Shown here: positions 7,552 to 16,758 of the stretch, piece by piece
Layout: each line of letters begins with the position of its first letter
How positions within the stretch are numbered: the first letter of the stretch is position 1
The notes under the pieces: model-generated
Databases searched by the model: none
Told to the model about the DNA's origin: nothing
What the model saw: the letters and a program-made list of their open reading frames with translations, nothing else
Assembly: GCA_022821985.1 (NCBI GenBank)
Contig: JAJECP010000011.1
Span: 21,522-85,521, forward strand
Reading direction: 5' to 3'
DNA length: 64,000 bases
DNA from: Acidimicrobiia bacterium
GTDB lineage: Bacteria > Actinomycetota > Acidimicrobiia > Acidimicrobiales > Poriferisodalaceae
Program-made: the position numbers and the translations under genes

Positions 7552-10500
7552 CTAGGGCCGGTATGCGATCGGGCGCGGTGCGAGCTGAGCCGGCCGGTTA
7601 ACGACCCGGTAGGCGCCTTCGATCCACTCGCAGATCAGCCGGCGGGTCTCGCGAGGATCGATCATCTCCTCGATCTGGAACCGGTTGAGCGGCCCGATGG
7701 GGCCACGCGCCGCCTCGATGCGCGCTTCGAGCTCGGCCCGCAGCGCCACCGGGTCCTCCGCCTCAGCCAGCTGCCGCTTGTAGGCGGCCTCGATGCCGCC
7801 TTCGGGCGGGATGCCGCCCACGTCGGCGGCCGGCCACACCACACGGGCGCTGTGCTGGCGCCGGGGCGTGGCGCAGTTGTTGCCAGCCACGCCGAAGCTG
7901 CGGCGCATGAGCACCGTGAAGATCGGTACCGCGGCCTGCGCGAATGCCGTCATCCAGGTTGCGCCCTTGCGGATGGTGCCGGTGATCTCGTGCTCGACGC
8001 CGACTGCGAAGCCGGGGTTGTCGCAGAGATTCAGGATCGGCATATGGAAGAGGTCACACAGGTCGATGTGACGGGTCAGCTTGTCGCAGCCGTCGGCGGT
8101 CAGCGCCCCGCCGTTCGGATGACGGCTGTCGGACGCCAGCACGCCGACCGGGTGCCCGTTCACGCGGGCAAACCCGACGACCTGATCGGTGCCCCACAGC
8201 GAACCGATCTCGAAGAACGAACCTCGGTCACAGATCAGCTCGATGCCCCGGCGGATGTCGAACGTCGTGGTGCGCTTGCGGGGGATCAGCGTCAGCAGCT
8301 CCTCGTCACGCCGGTCCGGCGGATCGTCGGGGTCCGGCGGCAGCACCGGCGGCGTCTCGTACACCGACGACGGCAAGTACGACAGGAATCGCCGAACGAG
8401 ATCGGCTGCTTCTTCCTCGGTCTCGGCGAGATTGTCCACCGAGCCGTTCGTGCAGTGGATGCGCCAGTCGCCGAGATCCTCCTTGGAGATGTCGTAGCCC
8501 ATGGCGTGGCTCACGACCGGCGGCCCTGCCACGAACAGCTGCGAGATGTCGCGCACCATGACGGCGAAGTGCCCCAGCACGGCCTTCGCCGCTCCGATGC
8601 CGACCACGCTGCCCAGCAGCATGTTGACCACCGGCACCGTCGCGAGCTGCTCCGCATACTCGGTGCTGCCCAAGTGCGACGGCAGGAACGAACCGCCGCC
8701 GCCCGTCACCCGAGGCCGGCCGGCTTTGATGGCCCCGGTGCTCTCCTTGGCACTGCTCTCGCCTTTCTTGCGCTGCTCGGGCACCATCGAGGCGACGCTG
8801 CCGCCGCCGGACGAACCGTCCAGCAGCCGGATGGACGGCACGCCCAGCTCGGTGGACAGCAGGTCCAAATAGAAGCTCTTGGCGCCGATGGCACCGTCGG
8901 CATGACCGCCTCGCGAGGTGAAGTCGTCGGCACAGACCACGACCTCCCGGCTGTTGATCTTGCCGGTCCCGCCGACATGGTTGGCCGGCGTAAAGGCTAC
9001 GATCTCACCCTCGTCGTCGTAGGAAGCGAAACCGGCCAGGCTGCCGACCTCCCGGAAGCTGCCGTCGTCGAGCAGCAGGCGGATGCGGTCGCGGCAATGC
9101 AGCTTCCCCCGGTTGCGCTGGCGGACCACGCCGGGCTCGTCTGAGTCGGGACCCAGTCGTTCCTCTGCCAGCCGCTGCAACGTCTGCACGTCGTCCAGCA
9201 GCGGCTCCCAGCCGCTGGGGGCTGTGCCCGCGCTCGGAGTGCCGCCGGCGTCTGCGCCGGACAGCACCACGGCCAGCACGTCGCCGGCCGCCAGCTGGTC
9301 GCCGGGCTGCAGGTCGCGCAGCGCTGAGACTGTGCCCTCGCATGGGGCGGTGACCTCCGTCTCCATCTTCATGGCCGACAGCACCACGAGCGCTTGCCCC
9401 GCTGTGACGGCGTCGCCGGCGCTCACCCGGACCTCGACGACACTCGCGGGCAGCGGGCTGCGAATCGCAACCTCACCGTCGGCGAATTCGCGGTCCGGCC
9501 ATGTCGACGCCGGCGCCGTGGCCGGTGACGGCGTCGCAGGCATGACCGCTGGGGTGCTCTCCAACATTGCAGCGCGTCGCGAGGCGCTGCCTCGGGCATC
9601 GTCCGATACGCCGTTGGTGCTCGTGGCGACCGCCGTCCCGTCGCCAGGCAGCGGCACCATCTCTGTGAGCAAGGTGGTGCGTGCATCACCGCTGCGCACG
9701 GCGGGGTGGCTGAGAATCTGGCGAAGCATGTCGATGTTCGTGGGCAGCTGGCCGATATGGAAATCGGCCAAGGCGGCCGATGTGCGCGCCACTGCAGCTT
9801 CGAGAGTGCTCCCGGTACCGATGACCTTGGCAAGCAGCGGGTCATAGTGCGGTGGCGGCGTGTATCCGGCATAGCCGGCCGCGTCGACCCTGACGCCCGC
9901 GCCTGACGGTTCGTGGTACGCCGAGATCGCGCCAGAACCAGTCGCTACGACTCGTGCCTGCACGGCGTAGCCGCGCGGAGCAGCCACGGACGCCGCCGCG
10001 GCCCTGCCCCGGTTTGCGTTGTCCGCGACGACGCCGATCTCCTCCAAGTGCACACCTGCAGCGATCCTGAACTGCGCCTCGACCAGATCGACGCCGGTGA
10101 CCTGCTCGGTGACGGTGTGCTCCACCTGGATGCGCGGGTTGCACTCGATGAAGAAGTGGTCGCCGGTCTCGGGCGACACCAAGAACTCCACCGTTGCTGC
10201 ATTCGCCAGACCGGCCTGCGCAGCGAGCCGAACGGCATCAGCGTGCAGCCGGTCACGCAGGCTGGCATCAAGTCCCGGCGCGGGCGCGATCTCGATGACC
10301 TTCTGGTTGCGCTGCTGGACCGAGCAGTCCCGTTCCCACAGATGCGCCACGTTGCCGAGGACATCGGCCAGCACCTGCACCTCGATGTGGCGCGGTCGTT
10401 CCACGAGGCGCTCCACAAACACAGCGCCGTCGCCGAAGGCCGCTGCGGCCTCACTGGAGCACCGTTCGAACGCTTCGGCGATGTCCTCGATGCGCTCCAC

Positions 10501-11013
10501 AGCGCGCATGCCCCGTCCGCCGCCGCCGGCAGCGGCCTTCAGCATCACCGGGAGACCGATCTCCGCGGCAGCGTCAGCGGCCGCGGCCGCATCGGCAACG
10601 GCACCCGGCGATCCTCCGGCGACGGGAACATCGATCGAAGCAGCCAATGCGCGGGCGCGGACCTTGTCGCCGAAGAGCTCAAGCGTGTCTGCGGCAGGGC
10701 CCACAAACGTCAGTCCCGCTTCGGCGCAGCCGGCGGCAAGAGCTGCGTTCTCCGCCAGGAAGCCGTAGCCCGGGTGGACGCAGTCGCAGCCGTGCTCGGC
10801 AGCGATCCGCAGCAGGGCGTCGATGTTCAGGTACGCGGCCAGCGGATCGCCGCCCGGCAACGGCGCAACCTGATCAGCGGCCACCAGGTGCAGCGAGCGC
10901 TCGTCGACCGGCGCGTGCACCGCCACTGTCTCGATTCCCAGGGCACCGGCAGCCTTGGCGATCCGGATGGCTATCTCGCCGCGATTGGCGATCAGGACAC
11001 GGGTGAAGCTCAC
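7552..11013 (-). CDS. Single-chain biotin-dependent acyl-CoA carboxylase (BC-BCCP-CT)
   Basis: 1153 aa from GTG 11013, chosen because gggagg lies just upstream and the next residues begin the biotin carboxylase fold (RVLIANRGEIAIR). Order: biotin carboxylase about 1-450 (glycine-rich ATP-grasp loop KAAAGGGGRGM, FIECNPRIQVEH), biotinyl domain about 525-595 with the biotin lysine near 548 in SAMKMET, then a fused carboxyltransferase about 615-1145. One polypeptide therefore holds all steps of acyl-CoA carboxylation, the layout described for actinobacterial long-chain acyl-CoA carboxylases. The substrate (propionyl-, methylcrotonyl- or long-chain acyl-CoA) cannot be read. It is divergent from the nitroreductase and near the acyl-CoA dehydrogenase, consistent with acyl-CoA metabolism. 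Confidence 0.9.
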   Translation of the reverse strand: MSFTRVLIANRGEIAIRIAKAAGALGIETVAVHAPVDERSLHLVAADQVAPLPGGDPLAAYLNIDALLRIAAEHGCDCVHPGYGFLAENAALAAGCAEAGLTFVGPAADTLELFGDKVRARALAASIDVPVAGGSPGAVADAAAAADAAAEIGLPVMLKAAAGGGGRGMRAVERIEDIAEAFERCSSEAAAAFGDGAVFVERLVERPRHIEVQVLADVLGNVAHLWERDCSVQQRNQKVIEIAPAPGLDASLRDRLHADAVRLAAQAGLANAATVEFLVSPETGDHFFIECNPRIQVEHTVTEQVTGVDLVEAQFRIAAGVHLEEIGVVADNANRGRAAAASVAAPRGYAVQARVVATGSGAISAYHEPSGAGVRVDAAGYAGYTPPPHYDPLLAKVIGTGSTLEAAVARTSAALADFHIGQLPTNIDMLRQILSHPAVRSGDARTTLLTEMVPLPGDGTAVATSTNGVSDDARGSASRRAAMLESTPAVMPATPSPATAPASTWPDREFADGEVAIRSPLPASVVEVRVSAGDAVTAGQALVVLSAMKMETEVTAPCEGTVSALRDLQPGDQLAAGDVLAVVLSGADAGGTPSAGTAPSGWEPLLDDVQTLQRLAEERLGPDSDEPGVVRQRNRGKLHCRDRIRLLLDDGSFREVGSLAGFASYDDEGEIVAFTPANHVGGTGKINSREVVVCADDFTSRGGHADGAIGAKSFYLDLLSTELGVPSIRLLDGSSGGGSVASMVPEQRKKGESSAKESTGAIKAGRPRVTGGGGSFLPSHLGSTEYAEQLATVPVVNMLLGSVVGIGAAKAVLGHFAVMVRDISQLFVAGPPVVSHAMGYDISKEDLGDWRIHCTNGSVDNLAETEEEAADLVRRFLSYLPSSVYETPPVLPPDPDDPPDRRDEELLTLIPRKRTTTFDIRRGIELICDRGSFFEIGSLWGTDQVVGFARVNGHPVGVLASDSRHPNGGALTADGCDKLTRHIDLCDLFHMPILNLCDNPGFAVGVEHEITGTIRKGATWMTAFAQAAVPIFTVLMRRSFGVAGNNCATPRRQHSARVVWPAADVGGIPPEGGIEAAYKRQLAEAEDPVALRAELEARIEAARGPIGPLNRFQIEEMIDPRETRRLICEWIEGAYRVVNRPAQLAPRPIAYRP

Positions 11014-11125
11014 GATCCTCCCTCGGTATGACCATGACATGACCGGGACATGGCCGGGTACCGGCGATTCTGACGCGAAAGCTATGCCCGGCGCGGAGTT
11101 GGCCGACCGGTGCGAGACTGGCGAG

Positions 11126-11800
11126 ATGGAGATTTACGACGTCATGCGCACCACGTTCGCCGCTCGGGACTTCACCGACGACGAAGTCACCGACGAGGTG
11201 CTGTACCGCATCTTCGACAACGCTCGGTTCGCCGCCAGCGGCGGCAACCGCCAGGGCCACAAGGTCATCGTGGTGCGAGATCCCGCCCGCAAGAAGCGCC
11301 TCGGCGAGCTGTGCATTCCAGCGATGCGCGTCGCCGCTGCGCAGGTCGCTGCCGGCGAGGTGTACTGGCAGAGCTACAGCCCGTCATCGGTGAACATCGA
11401 AGAGGCCATGGCCGACGAATCGCTGAAGTTCCCGCTTCCGATGTTCGAGCACATGGACGAAGTGCCCGTCGTGCTGGTGATCACCGTCGATCTGCGCAAC
11501 GTGGCCTCGATCGACAAGGAACAGGACCGCATCGGCGTGGTCAGCGGCGCGTCGGTGTACCCGTTCGCGTGGAACATCCTGCTGGGTGCACGCAATGAGG
11601 GCCTGGGCGGGGCAATGACCACGCTGCTCTCGGCAAGCGAGCCCGCAGCCAAGGAACTGCTCGGGCTGGAGGACTGGGAAGCGGTGTGCGCCCTGCTGCC
11701 GATCGGCAAGCCGACCAAGCAGCTCACCAAGCTGAGCCGCAAGCCGGTCGAGGAGATCGCCGTGCGGGAGCGGGGCGACGGGGAGCCCTTCACGATCTAG
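11126..11800 (+). CDS. Nitroreductase-family flavoprotein
   Basis: 224 aa from ATG 11126; open frame upstream of this overlaps the carboxylase start and is ignored. The N-terminus has the nitroreductase pattern (R-T-T-F-A-A-R-D-F, then ASGGNRQGHK) that binds FMN phosphate and places the helix against the flavin. A later GASVYPFAWNILLGAR helix and the GLGG turn are also typical. Members reduce nitro groups, quinones, enones or flavins with NAD(P)H as dimers. The substrate is unknown. It lies in one direction with the acyl-CoA dehydrogenase 45 bases downstream, so the two may be co-transcribed. Confidence 0.85.
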   Translation: MEIYDVMRTTFAARDFTDDEVTDEVLYRIFDNARFAASGGNRQGHKVIVVRDPARKKRLGELCIPAMRVAAAQVAAGEVYWQSYSPSSVNIEEAMADESLKFPLPMFEHMDEVPVVLVITVDLRNVASIDKEQDRIGVVSGASVYPFAWNILLGARNEGLGGAMTTLLSASEPAAKELLGLEDWEAVCALLPIGKPTKQLTKLSRKPVEEIAVRERGDGEPFTI

Positions 11801-11845
11801 ACCGCACCGGCCAGCTCGCAGCGGTGCATCACAGGAGGACGCCCG

Positions 11846-13096
11846 ATGGCCATCGACTTCAGCCTGAGCCCCGAACTCGAGGAGCTCCGCAAGCGCATCG
11901 CCGCGTTCATCGACGTCGAGGTGCGTCCGGTGGAAGGGCGCATCGACGACGAACGGCTCGAGGAGACCGACCGAGACGCGTATGTGACGGCGCTGCTGGG
12001 CATGCGCAAGCGGGCGCGCGACGAGCACCTGTGGCTGCCGCACATGCCCGCTGAATGGGGCGGCATGGGGCTCGGTCACGTCGAGATGGCCATGGTGCAG
12101 GCCGAGGCCGCCAAGACCCGGTTCGGACCGTGGGTGCTCAACTGCCAAGCACCCAACGAGGGCAACATGCACACGCTCCTGCACTGGGGCACCGACGAGC
12201 AGAAGCAGCGCTACCTGGCGCCGCTGTGCGAGGGCCGCGCCGAGTCGTGCTTCGCCATGACCGAGCCCGAGGTGGCCGGCTCGGATCCCACGCTCATCCA
12301 GACCCGCGGCTACCCAGACGGCGACGAGTGGGTGCTGAACGGGCACAAGTGGTTCATCTCGAACGCGCACCGGTCCAAGTTCGCCATCCTCATCGCCCGC
12401 ACCGAGGACAACCCCGACATCCCCCAGGCCGGCAACTCAGCGTTCATCGTCGACCTGCCAGCCGACGGCTGGACCGAAGTGCGCCAGATCGAGACCATGC
12501 ACGGCTCAACGGGCCACAGCGAGATCCTCATCGAGGACCTGCGGGTCGGCGCCGGCCAGATGCTGGGCGGGCGGGGCCAGGGACACCTGTTGGGCCAGTA
12601 CCGGCTGGGGCCGGCGCGCCTGGCGCACTGCATGCGCTGGATCGCCCAGGCTCAGACGGCGCTCGACATGATGGTCGACCGGTCGCTCAACCGGTTCGCC
12701 CACGGTTCGCTGCTCGCCGAGAAGCAGGGCATCCAGTGGATGATCGCCGACAGCACCATGGAGCTGTACCAGGCGAAGCTGATGGTGCTGCACGCGGCCT
12801 ACAAGGTCGACCGGGCGCAAGCCGGCACGGGCGAAGACTTCAAGGCCGAAGTGTCGATGGCGAAGCACTTCGTGGCCAACATGCTCGGCCGGGTCATCGA
12901 CCGGTCGATCCAGGTGCACGGAGCGCTGGGCTACTCCACCGACACCCCGCTGGCCCACATGTACCAGCACGCCCGCTGGGCCCGTTTCGCCGACGGTGCC
13001 GATGAGGTGCACCAGATGCGCATCGCGCAGCGCACCATCGCCGCCTATACCGACACTGGCAGCACCGGGGCCGCCACCGGCAACCTGCCGGTGTGA
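11846..13096 (+). CDS. Acyl-CoA dehydrogenase
   Basis: 416 aa, with a strong ribosome binding site (aggagg at 11833-11838) seven bases before ATG 11846. The family signatures are present: an N-terminal helical domain, FAMTEPEVAGSD in the middle beta domain, and a C-terminal helical domain ending in VHGALGYSTDTPLAHMY and DEVHQMRIA. The latter resembles the ACAD10/11-like subgroup more than short-chain enzymes. It introduces the alpha-beta double bond in an acyl-CoA with FAD, passing electrons to an electron-transferring flavoprotein. Together with the carboxylase and nitroreductase it forms a fatty acid or branched-chain degradation neighbourhood. Confidence 0.9.
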   Translation: MAIDFSLSPELEELRKRIAAFIDVEVRPVEGRIDDERLEETDRDAYVTALLGMRKRARDEHLWLPHMPAEWGGMGLGHVEMAMVQAEAAKTRFGPWVLNCQAPNEGNMHTLLHWGTDEQKQRYLAPLCEGRAESCFAMTEPEVAGSDPTLIQTRGYPDGDEWVLNGHKWFISNAHRSKFAILIARTEDNPDIPQAGNSAFIVDLPADGWTEVRQIETMHGSTGHSEILIEDLRVGAGQMLGGRGQGHLLGQYRLGPARLAHCMRWIAQAQTALDMMVDRSLNRFAHGSLLAEKQGIQWMIADSTMELYQAKLMVLHAAYKVDRAQAGTGEDFKAEVSMAKHFVANMLGRVIDRSIQVHGALGYSTDTPLAHMYQHARWARFADGADEVHQMRIAQRTIAAYTDTGSTGAATGNLPV

Positions 13097-13217
13097 GTCT
13101 GCAGCCGATTGCCGGAGCTCGATGGTCGGGAGCACGGCCGTCCACGCCGTGCACCTCGGGCGCGAGTGAGTATCCGGGCGGTCGCGGGCGCTCCGTCGGC
13201 AACGTGAAGAGCTCTGC

Positions 13218-13940
13218 GTGAGCGTTGCGGAATACCTGATCGCGGCGCTGTGCATCGCGGTGGGCGCCGGCACGCAGGCCTGCATCGGCCTCGGCATGGG
13301 CCTCATCGCCGGTCCGATCCTGGTGGTGATGGAACCCACCTTCGTACCCGGCCCGATGCTGATGGTGGCGGGCGGCATCAACATCCGCAACGCGATTGCG
13401 GACCGAGCGGCGCTGAACGCCCCGGCCCTGCGCAGGCAGCTGATTGCGGCCCCGCTCGGTCTCGTCGGCGGTGTCGCGCTGCTGACCGTGCTGAGCGACC
13501 GCTCGCTGGCGATCGCCGTAAGCGTGTTCGTGCTGGCAGCGGTGGCAGTGCAGGCCATCGGCTTCCGGCCGCCCGAGGGACGCCGAGCCGACTATGCGGC
13601 TGGTGCCGGAACAGCGTTCTCGTCGTCGGTGGCCGCCGTGCCCGGGCCGGTGTACGCCGTCTTCGCCAGCCACTGGGAGCCGGCAACCCTGCGGGCCACC
13701 TTGGCCACGTTCATGCTGTTCGTCGGCACGGCGATCATCGCTGCCCTCGCCGTCATCGGGGAATTCGGCCTGCGGGAGCTCTGGCTCGCGCTCGGCCTGC
13801 TGCCCGCCGTCGCACTCGGGCCGCCGATCGGCAGGTGGCTGCGGCCGCGGATTGCAGGACCGCGCTTCCGAATCATCGTGCTGTCGGTAGCGGCCACGAG
13901 CGCCACTGTCGTGCTCGTCCGCCAGCTCGCCGCCGGCTGA
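13218..13940 (+). CDS. TauE/SafE-family membrane permease
   Basis: 240 aa from GTG 13218. Seven to eight hydrophobic helices. Each half begins with a related G/A-rich segment (GTQACIGLGMGLIAGP and the later GTAFSSSVAAVPGP), as expected from the internal duplication of TauE/SafE sulfite-exporter family proteins. The family moves small anions such as sulfite, sulfoacetate or organosulfonate products; the substrate here is not known. It stands alone, following the acyl-CoA dehydrogenase by about 120 bases. Confidence 0.75.
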   Translation: MSVAEYLIAALCIAVGAGTQACIGLGMGLIAGPILVVMEPTFVPGPMLMVAGGINIRNAIADRAALNAPALRRQLIAAPLGLVGGVALLTVLSDRSLAIAVSVFVLAAVAVQAIGFRPPEGRRADYAAGAGTAFSSSVAAVPGPVYAVFASHWEPATLRATLATFMLFVGTAIIAALAVIGEFGLRELWLALGLLPAVALGPPIGRWLRPRIAGPRFRIIVLSVAATSATVVLVRQLAAG

Positions 13941-14005
13941 TTCGGCCGGCCGTCGATCGCCCGCACACCCGCCATCGAGTCAAAGTTCCGTGACACACTG
14001 GGCGC

Positions 14006-14203
14006 ATGACGACGAGAGGAACTCGCCTTCTGCCGCCTCGCGAGTATCCGCCACGCGAAATGACGGAGGAGGAACGAGGCAAGGAACTCGCCAGCCTGCT
14101 CGTCCTCGCGATGCATCTGCCGCGGCACCAGTCTCCACAACTGAATTACCCGCCGTTCAAGAGCCGCCGTGAGCGATCCACCGGAACAGGCCCTCGCTCC
14201 TGA
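14006..14203 (+). CDS. Small protein overlapping nucleotidyltransferase, antitoxin candidate
   Basis: 65 aa from ATG 14006. The middle has an amphipathic helix (MTEEERGKELASLLVLAMHL), with proline-rich polar ends. It overlaps the nucleotidyltransferase gene by 35 bases in another frame, a layout common for antitoxin-toxin pairs. No family recognised. A CACACT hexamer 12 to 17 bases before the start could be a -10 box, which would put transcription start close to the ATG. Confidence 0.5.
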   Translation: MTTRGTRLLPPREYPPREMTEEERGKELASLLVLAMHLPRHQSPQLNYPPFKSRRERSTGTGPRS

Positions 14204-14834
14204 CATCTTGGGGCTGATCTCCGACCTGCATCGGTCGCTTGAAGCCTCCGGGTTGCCGTACGCCTTCGGCGGAGCGCTCGCGCTGGCGTGGTGCATCCCC
14301 GAGCCGCGCACGACTCGCGACGTCGATCTCAACATCTTCATCGAAGCCGAGTCGATGGAAGTCGCACTCGCGGCCTTGCCCGATGACGTCATCGTCTCCG
14401 ACAAGAACAAGGACGAACTCCGAACCCGCGCTCAAGCTCGCCTGTCATGCGGCGGCATCGCTGTGGACGTGTTCTTGACAAACGACCCATTCCACAGTGA
14501 GGTGGCGGAACGAGTCGTCAGGCACCCGTTCTTGGGCGAGCACATGCCGTTTCTGTGCTGCAAGGACCTCGCCCTGTTCAAGGCGTTCTTTGACCGGCGG
14601 AAGGACTGGTTCGACCTCGGCGAGATGTTCGAAGCCCGCTCGATCGATCTCAATGAGATGACAGATCTGATCGCCGACTTGCTGGCACCTGATGACGACC
14701 GCATTGCGAGACTGCAGACAGCGCACGACGAAGGCGAGCGAACACGGCAGCGCCGCGCCAGCAGTGAATTCGATTGCGATGGCGCCGGCTCAACGCCCGA
14801 CACCGCGGCCGTGTCGAACGACCAGACCTCTTGA
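14169..14834 (+). CDS. Nucleotidyltransferase-fold protein, probable toxin
   Basis: 221 aa from GTG 14169. The N-terminal 100 residues have the minimal nucleotidyltransferase pattern: AFGGALALAW (the GG/S helix), then TRDVDLNIFI with the metal-binding D-x-D and a later CGGIAVDVFL carboxylate. This resembles AbiEii/MenT-like and DUF6036-type proteins that transfer nucleotides to tRNA or protein, often as toxins. The last 40 residues are polar and may be an altered tail, since the stop falls against a truncated transposase. Function in growth inhibition is inferred from fold and partner only. Confidence 0.65.
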   Translation: MSDPPEQALAPDILGLISDLHRSLEASGLPYAFGGALALAWCIPEPRTTRDVDLNIFIEAESMEVALAALPDDVIVSDKNKDELRTRAQARLSCGGIAVDVFLTNDPFHSEVAERVVRHPFLGEHMPFLCCKDLALFKAFFDRRKDWFDLGEMFEARSIDLNEMTDLIADLLAPDDDRIARLQTAHDEGERTRQRRASSEFDCDGAGSTPDTAAVSNDQTS

Positions 14835-14851
14835 GCGCGGTTGGAGCGTCC

Positions 14852-15247
14852 GGACAGATCGCGGCAAGCCGATCTCCCATCCCAGGCGGCGATCGCCTCA
14901 GCGGCGATCCGGTCGAACACCCCGGCGGCTTCCCACTCGTCTCTGCGGGACCGCAAAGTGGTGTCCGACACCGCCTCGTCCAGCAAGTACTCCGCCGACT
15001 GCCACGAACAGCCCGTCACCAGCCCGATGACGATGCCCCGCAGGCACAGCCGGTCACACACCCGAGGCCGGTGACAGCCCAACGGGTGATCATCGCGAAC
15101 ACGCGGCAGCAGCGGCTCCGCCGCCGCCCACATGACATCCACCACTCTCCTGGACAAAGCGCGCATGATGAAACCGGCCTCCACGGTCGTCGGGAACAGA
15201 CGACCCCACCAATACACCGGGGAACCAGACGACCCGTGGACGGCCAC
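14852..15247 (-). pseudogene. Truncated IS5-type transposase N-terminus
   Basis: On the minus strand, about 130 codons read as the N-terminal DUF4096 domain of an IS5-group transposase: LLPRVRDDHPLGCHRPRV, then a helical stretch and LRSRRDEWEAAGVFDRIAAE. At about 14852 the similarity stops; the catalytic DDE domain that should follow is missing and the frame runs antisense into the nucleotidyltransferase gene. The likely original start is the MRALSRRV methionine at 15166. I see no terminal inverted repeats. This is a relic of an insertion or recombination event. Confidence 0.65.
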
Positions 15248-15348
15248 CTATCCGCGCGGCCCCTTAAGTACAAATTGTGATGAGATGGGCATCTGAAATA
15301 TGATTAGTGAGCCAGCGGAATTATGAATTGTCGGTACGCTGATTGCTG

Positions 15349-16683
15349 ATGACGGCGGAAATGCTGATTCCGCGGGCGCAGCAGCCGCGCTTGGAGCGAT
15401 TGCTCGACGCATTTCGGGTGGTGGTGCTGCACGGGCCCCGGCAGTGCGGCAAGTCCACCTTGGCACGCTTGATGGCAGAGGCCCGCGGCGGCACATACGC
15501 CTCGCTCGACGATGACACGACGCTCGATGCAGCCATGTCCGACCCGGTCACCTTCGTCAGCGAGCAGCAGCTTCCGCTCGTCATCGACGAGGTCCAACTC
15601 GGCGGCGACCGGATCGTCCGAGCGGTCAAGCGGGCCGTTGATGCCTCTCATCAGACGGGCCGCTACCTGCTGACGGGCTCGACTCACTTCCTCACAGTGC
15701 CCACCATCAGCGAGTCGCTGGCAGGGCGCGTCGCCATCGTGCAGCTGTGGCCGCTGTCGCAAGCAGAGATGTCTGCTGCCGCGAACCCCCATGAAGGCGC
15801 GGCAGCGCACAGCGGCAGCCCCGCGGGCGGCACACTCGCACCAGCGGCTGATGCGACCCTCCGGGGCTGGTTCGACGGCGAGCCTGATCTCGGGCACCGC
15901 GCTTCAACGGAGCGCTCCGGCTACTTGGAGTTGCTCTGCCGGGGCGGCTTCCCCGAAGCCGTGCGCATGGGCCCGGAAGGCCGCAACGTCTGGTTTCGCA
16001 GCTACGCCGACACGGTGATCCGACGCGACATCGTCGCGCTCGGCGACATCCGTCGGGGCGCAGCACTGCCTCGTCTCCTGGAACTGGCTGCCGCCTCCAC
16101 ATCGAGCGTGGTCAACATCGCGGACTGGTCACGCCGGCTGGGCATCGACCGCGCCACGGTGGAGTCGTACTTGGAATGGATGCGCCGCGTGTTCCTGGTT
16201 CACGAGCTGCCGTCATGGGGACGGGGACGGATCGGCCAGGCGACGCGTCGGCCGCGGCTCCACCTCGCCGACACAGGTCTCGCCGCCGCCCTGTACGGAC
16301 TTGACTCGGCGGCCCTTCGGCCGCCCACAGCGACCATGACCGGTGCGCTTGTGGAGTCATTCGTCGCCAATGAAGTAGCCCGCCTGCTCACGGCGAACGA
16401 CATGAACGTGTCCATGCAGCACTACAGAGACAAGGAGCAGCGCGAGATCGACCTCGTGCTCGAGCAGCCCAACGGTGCAACCGTCGCAGTCGAGGTGAAG
16501 GCCAGCGCCTCGCCCCGCTCAACCGATCTTCAGCACGTCAGATGGCTTCGTGACCGGCTCGATGCAGTCGCTGCTGGGAGCTTTCGCTGCGGCATCCTGT
16601 TGCATACGGGCACAGCCGCACATCGCATGGGTGATCGCCTGTATCTGATGCCGATCGACTCGCTATGGCCGCAGCGCACTTGA
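15349..16683 (+). CDS. AAA-type ATPase with C-terminal DUF4143 (paralogue)
   Basis: 444 aa from ATG 15349 (TTG 15343 possible). Walker A GPRQCGKST with Lys about 35, Walker B LVIDEVQ with Asp about 80, GSTHF sensor, and the DUF4143 C-terminus with EIDLVLEQ...VAVEVKA. It aligns along its whole length with the protein at 3600-4880 and differs mainly by a longer insert near residues 145-180. A TACGCT hexamer at 15335-15340 would put a transcript start at the ATG, suggesting a leaderless mRNA. It sits next to the transposase relic, consistent with spread by recombination. Confidence 0.85.
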   Translation: MTAEMLIPRAQQPRLERLLDAFRVVVLHGPRQCGKSTLARLMAEARGGTYASLDDDTTLDAAMSDPVTFVSEQQLPLVIDEVQLGGDRIVRAVKRAVDASHQTGRYLLTGSTHFLTVPTISESLAGRVAIVQLWPLSQAEMSAAANPHEGAAAHSGSPAGGTLAPAADATLRGWFDGEPDLGHRASTERSGYLELLCRGGFPEAVRMGPEGRNVWFRSYADTVIRRDIVALGDIRRGAALPRLLELAAASTSSVVNIADWSRRLGIDRATVESYLEWMRRVFLVHELPSWGRGRIGQATRRPRLHLADTGLAAALYGLDSAALRPPTATMTGALVESFVANEVARLLTANDMNVSMQHYRDKEQREIDLVLEQPNGATVAVEVKASASPRSTDLQHVRWLRDRLDAVAAGSFRCGILLHTGTAAHRMGDRLYLMPIDSLWPQRT

Positions 16684-16758
16684 TCAGTCGACGCGACCGC
16701 GACCGCCGAGGCTCCTCGAGATCCAGAGCGCCGAGCAGCCCAGCGGACGGCTGGCGCC

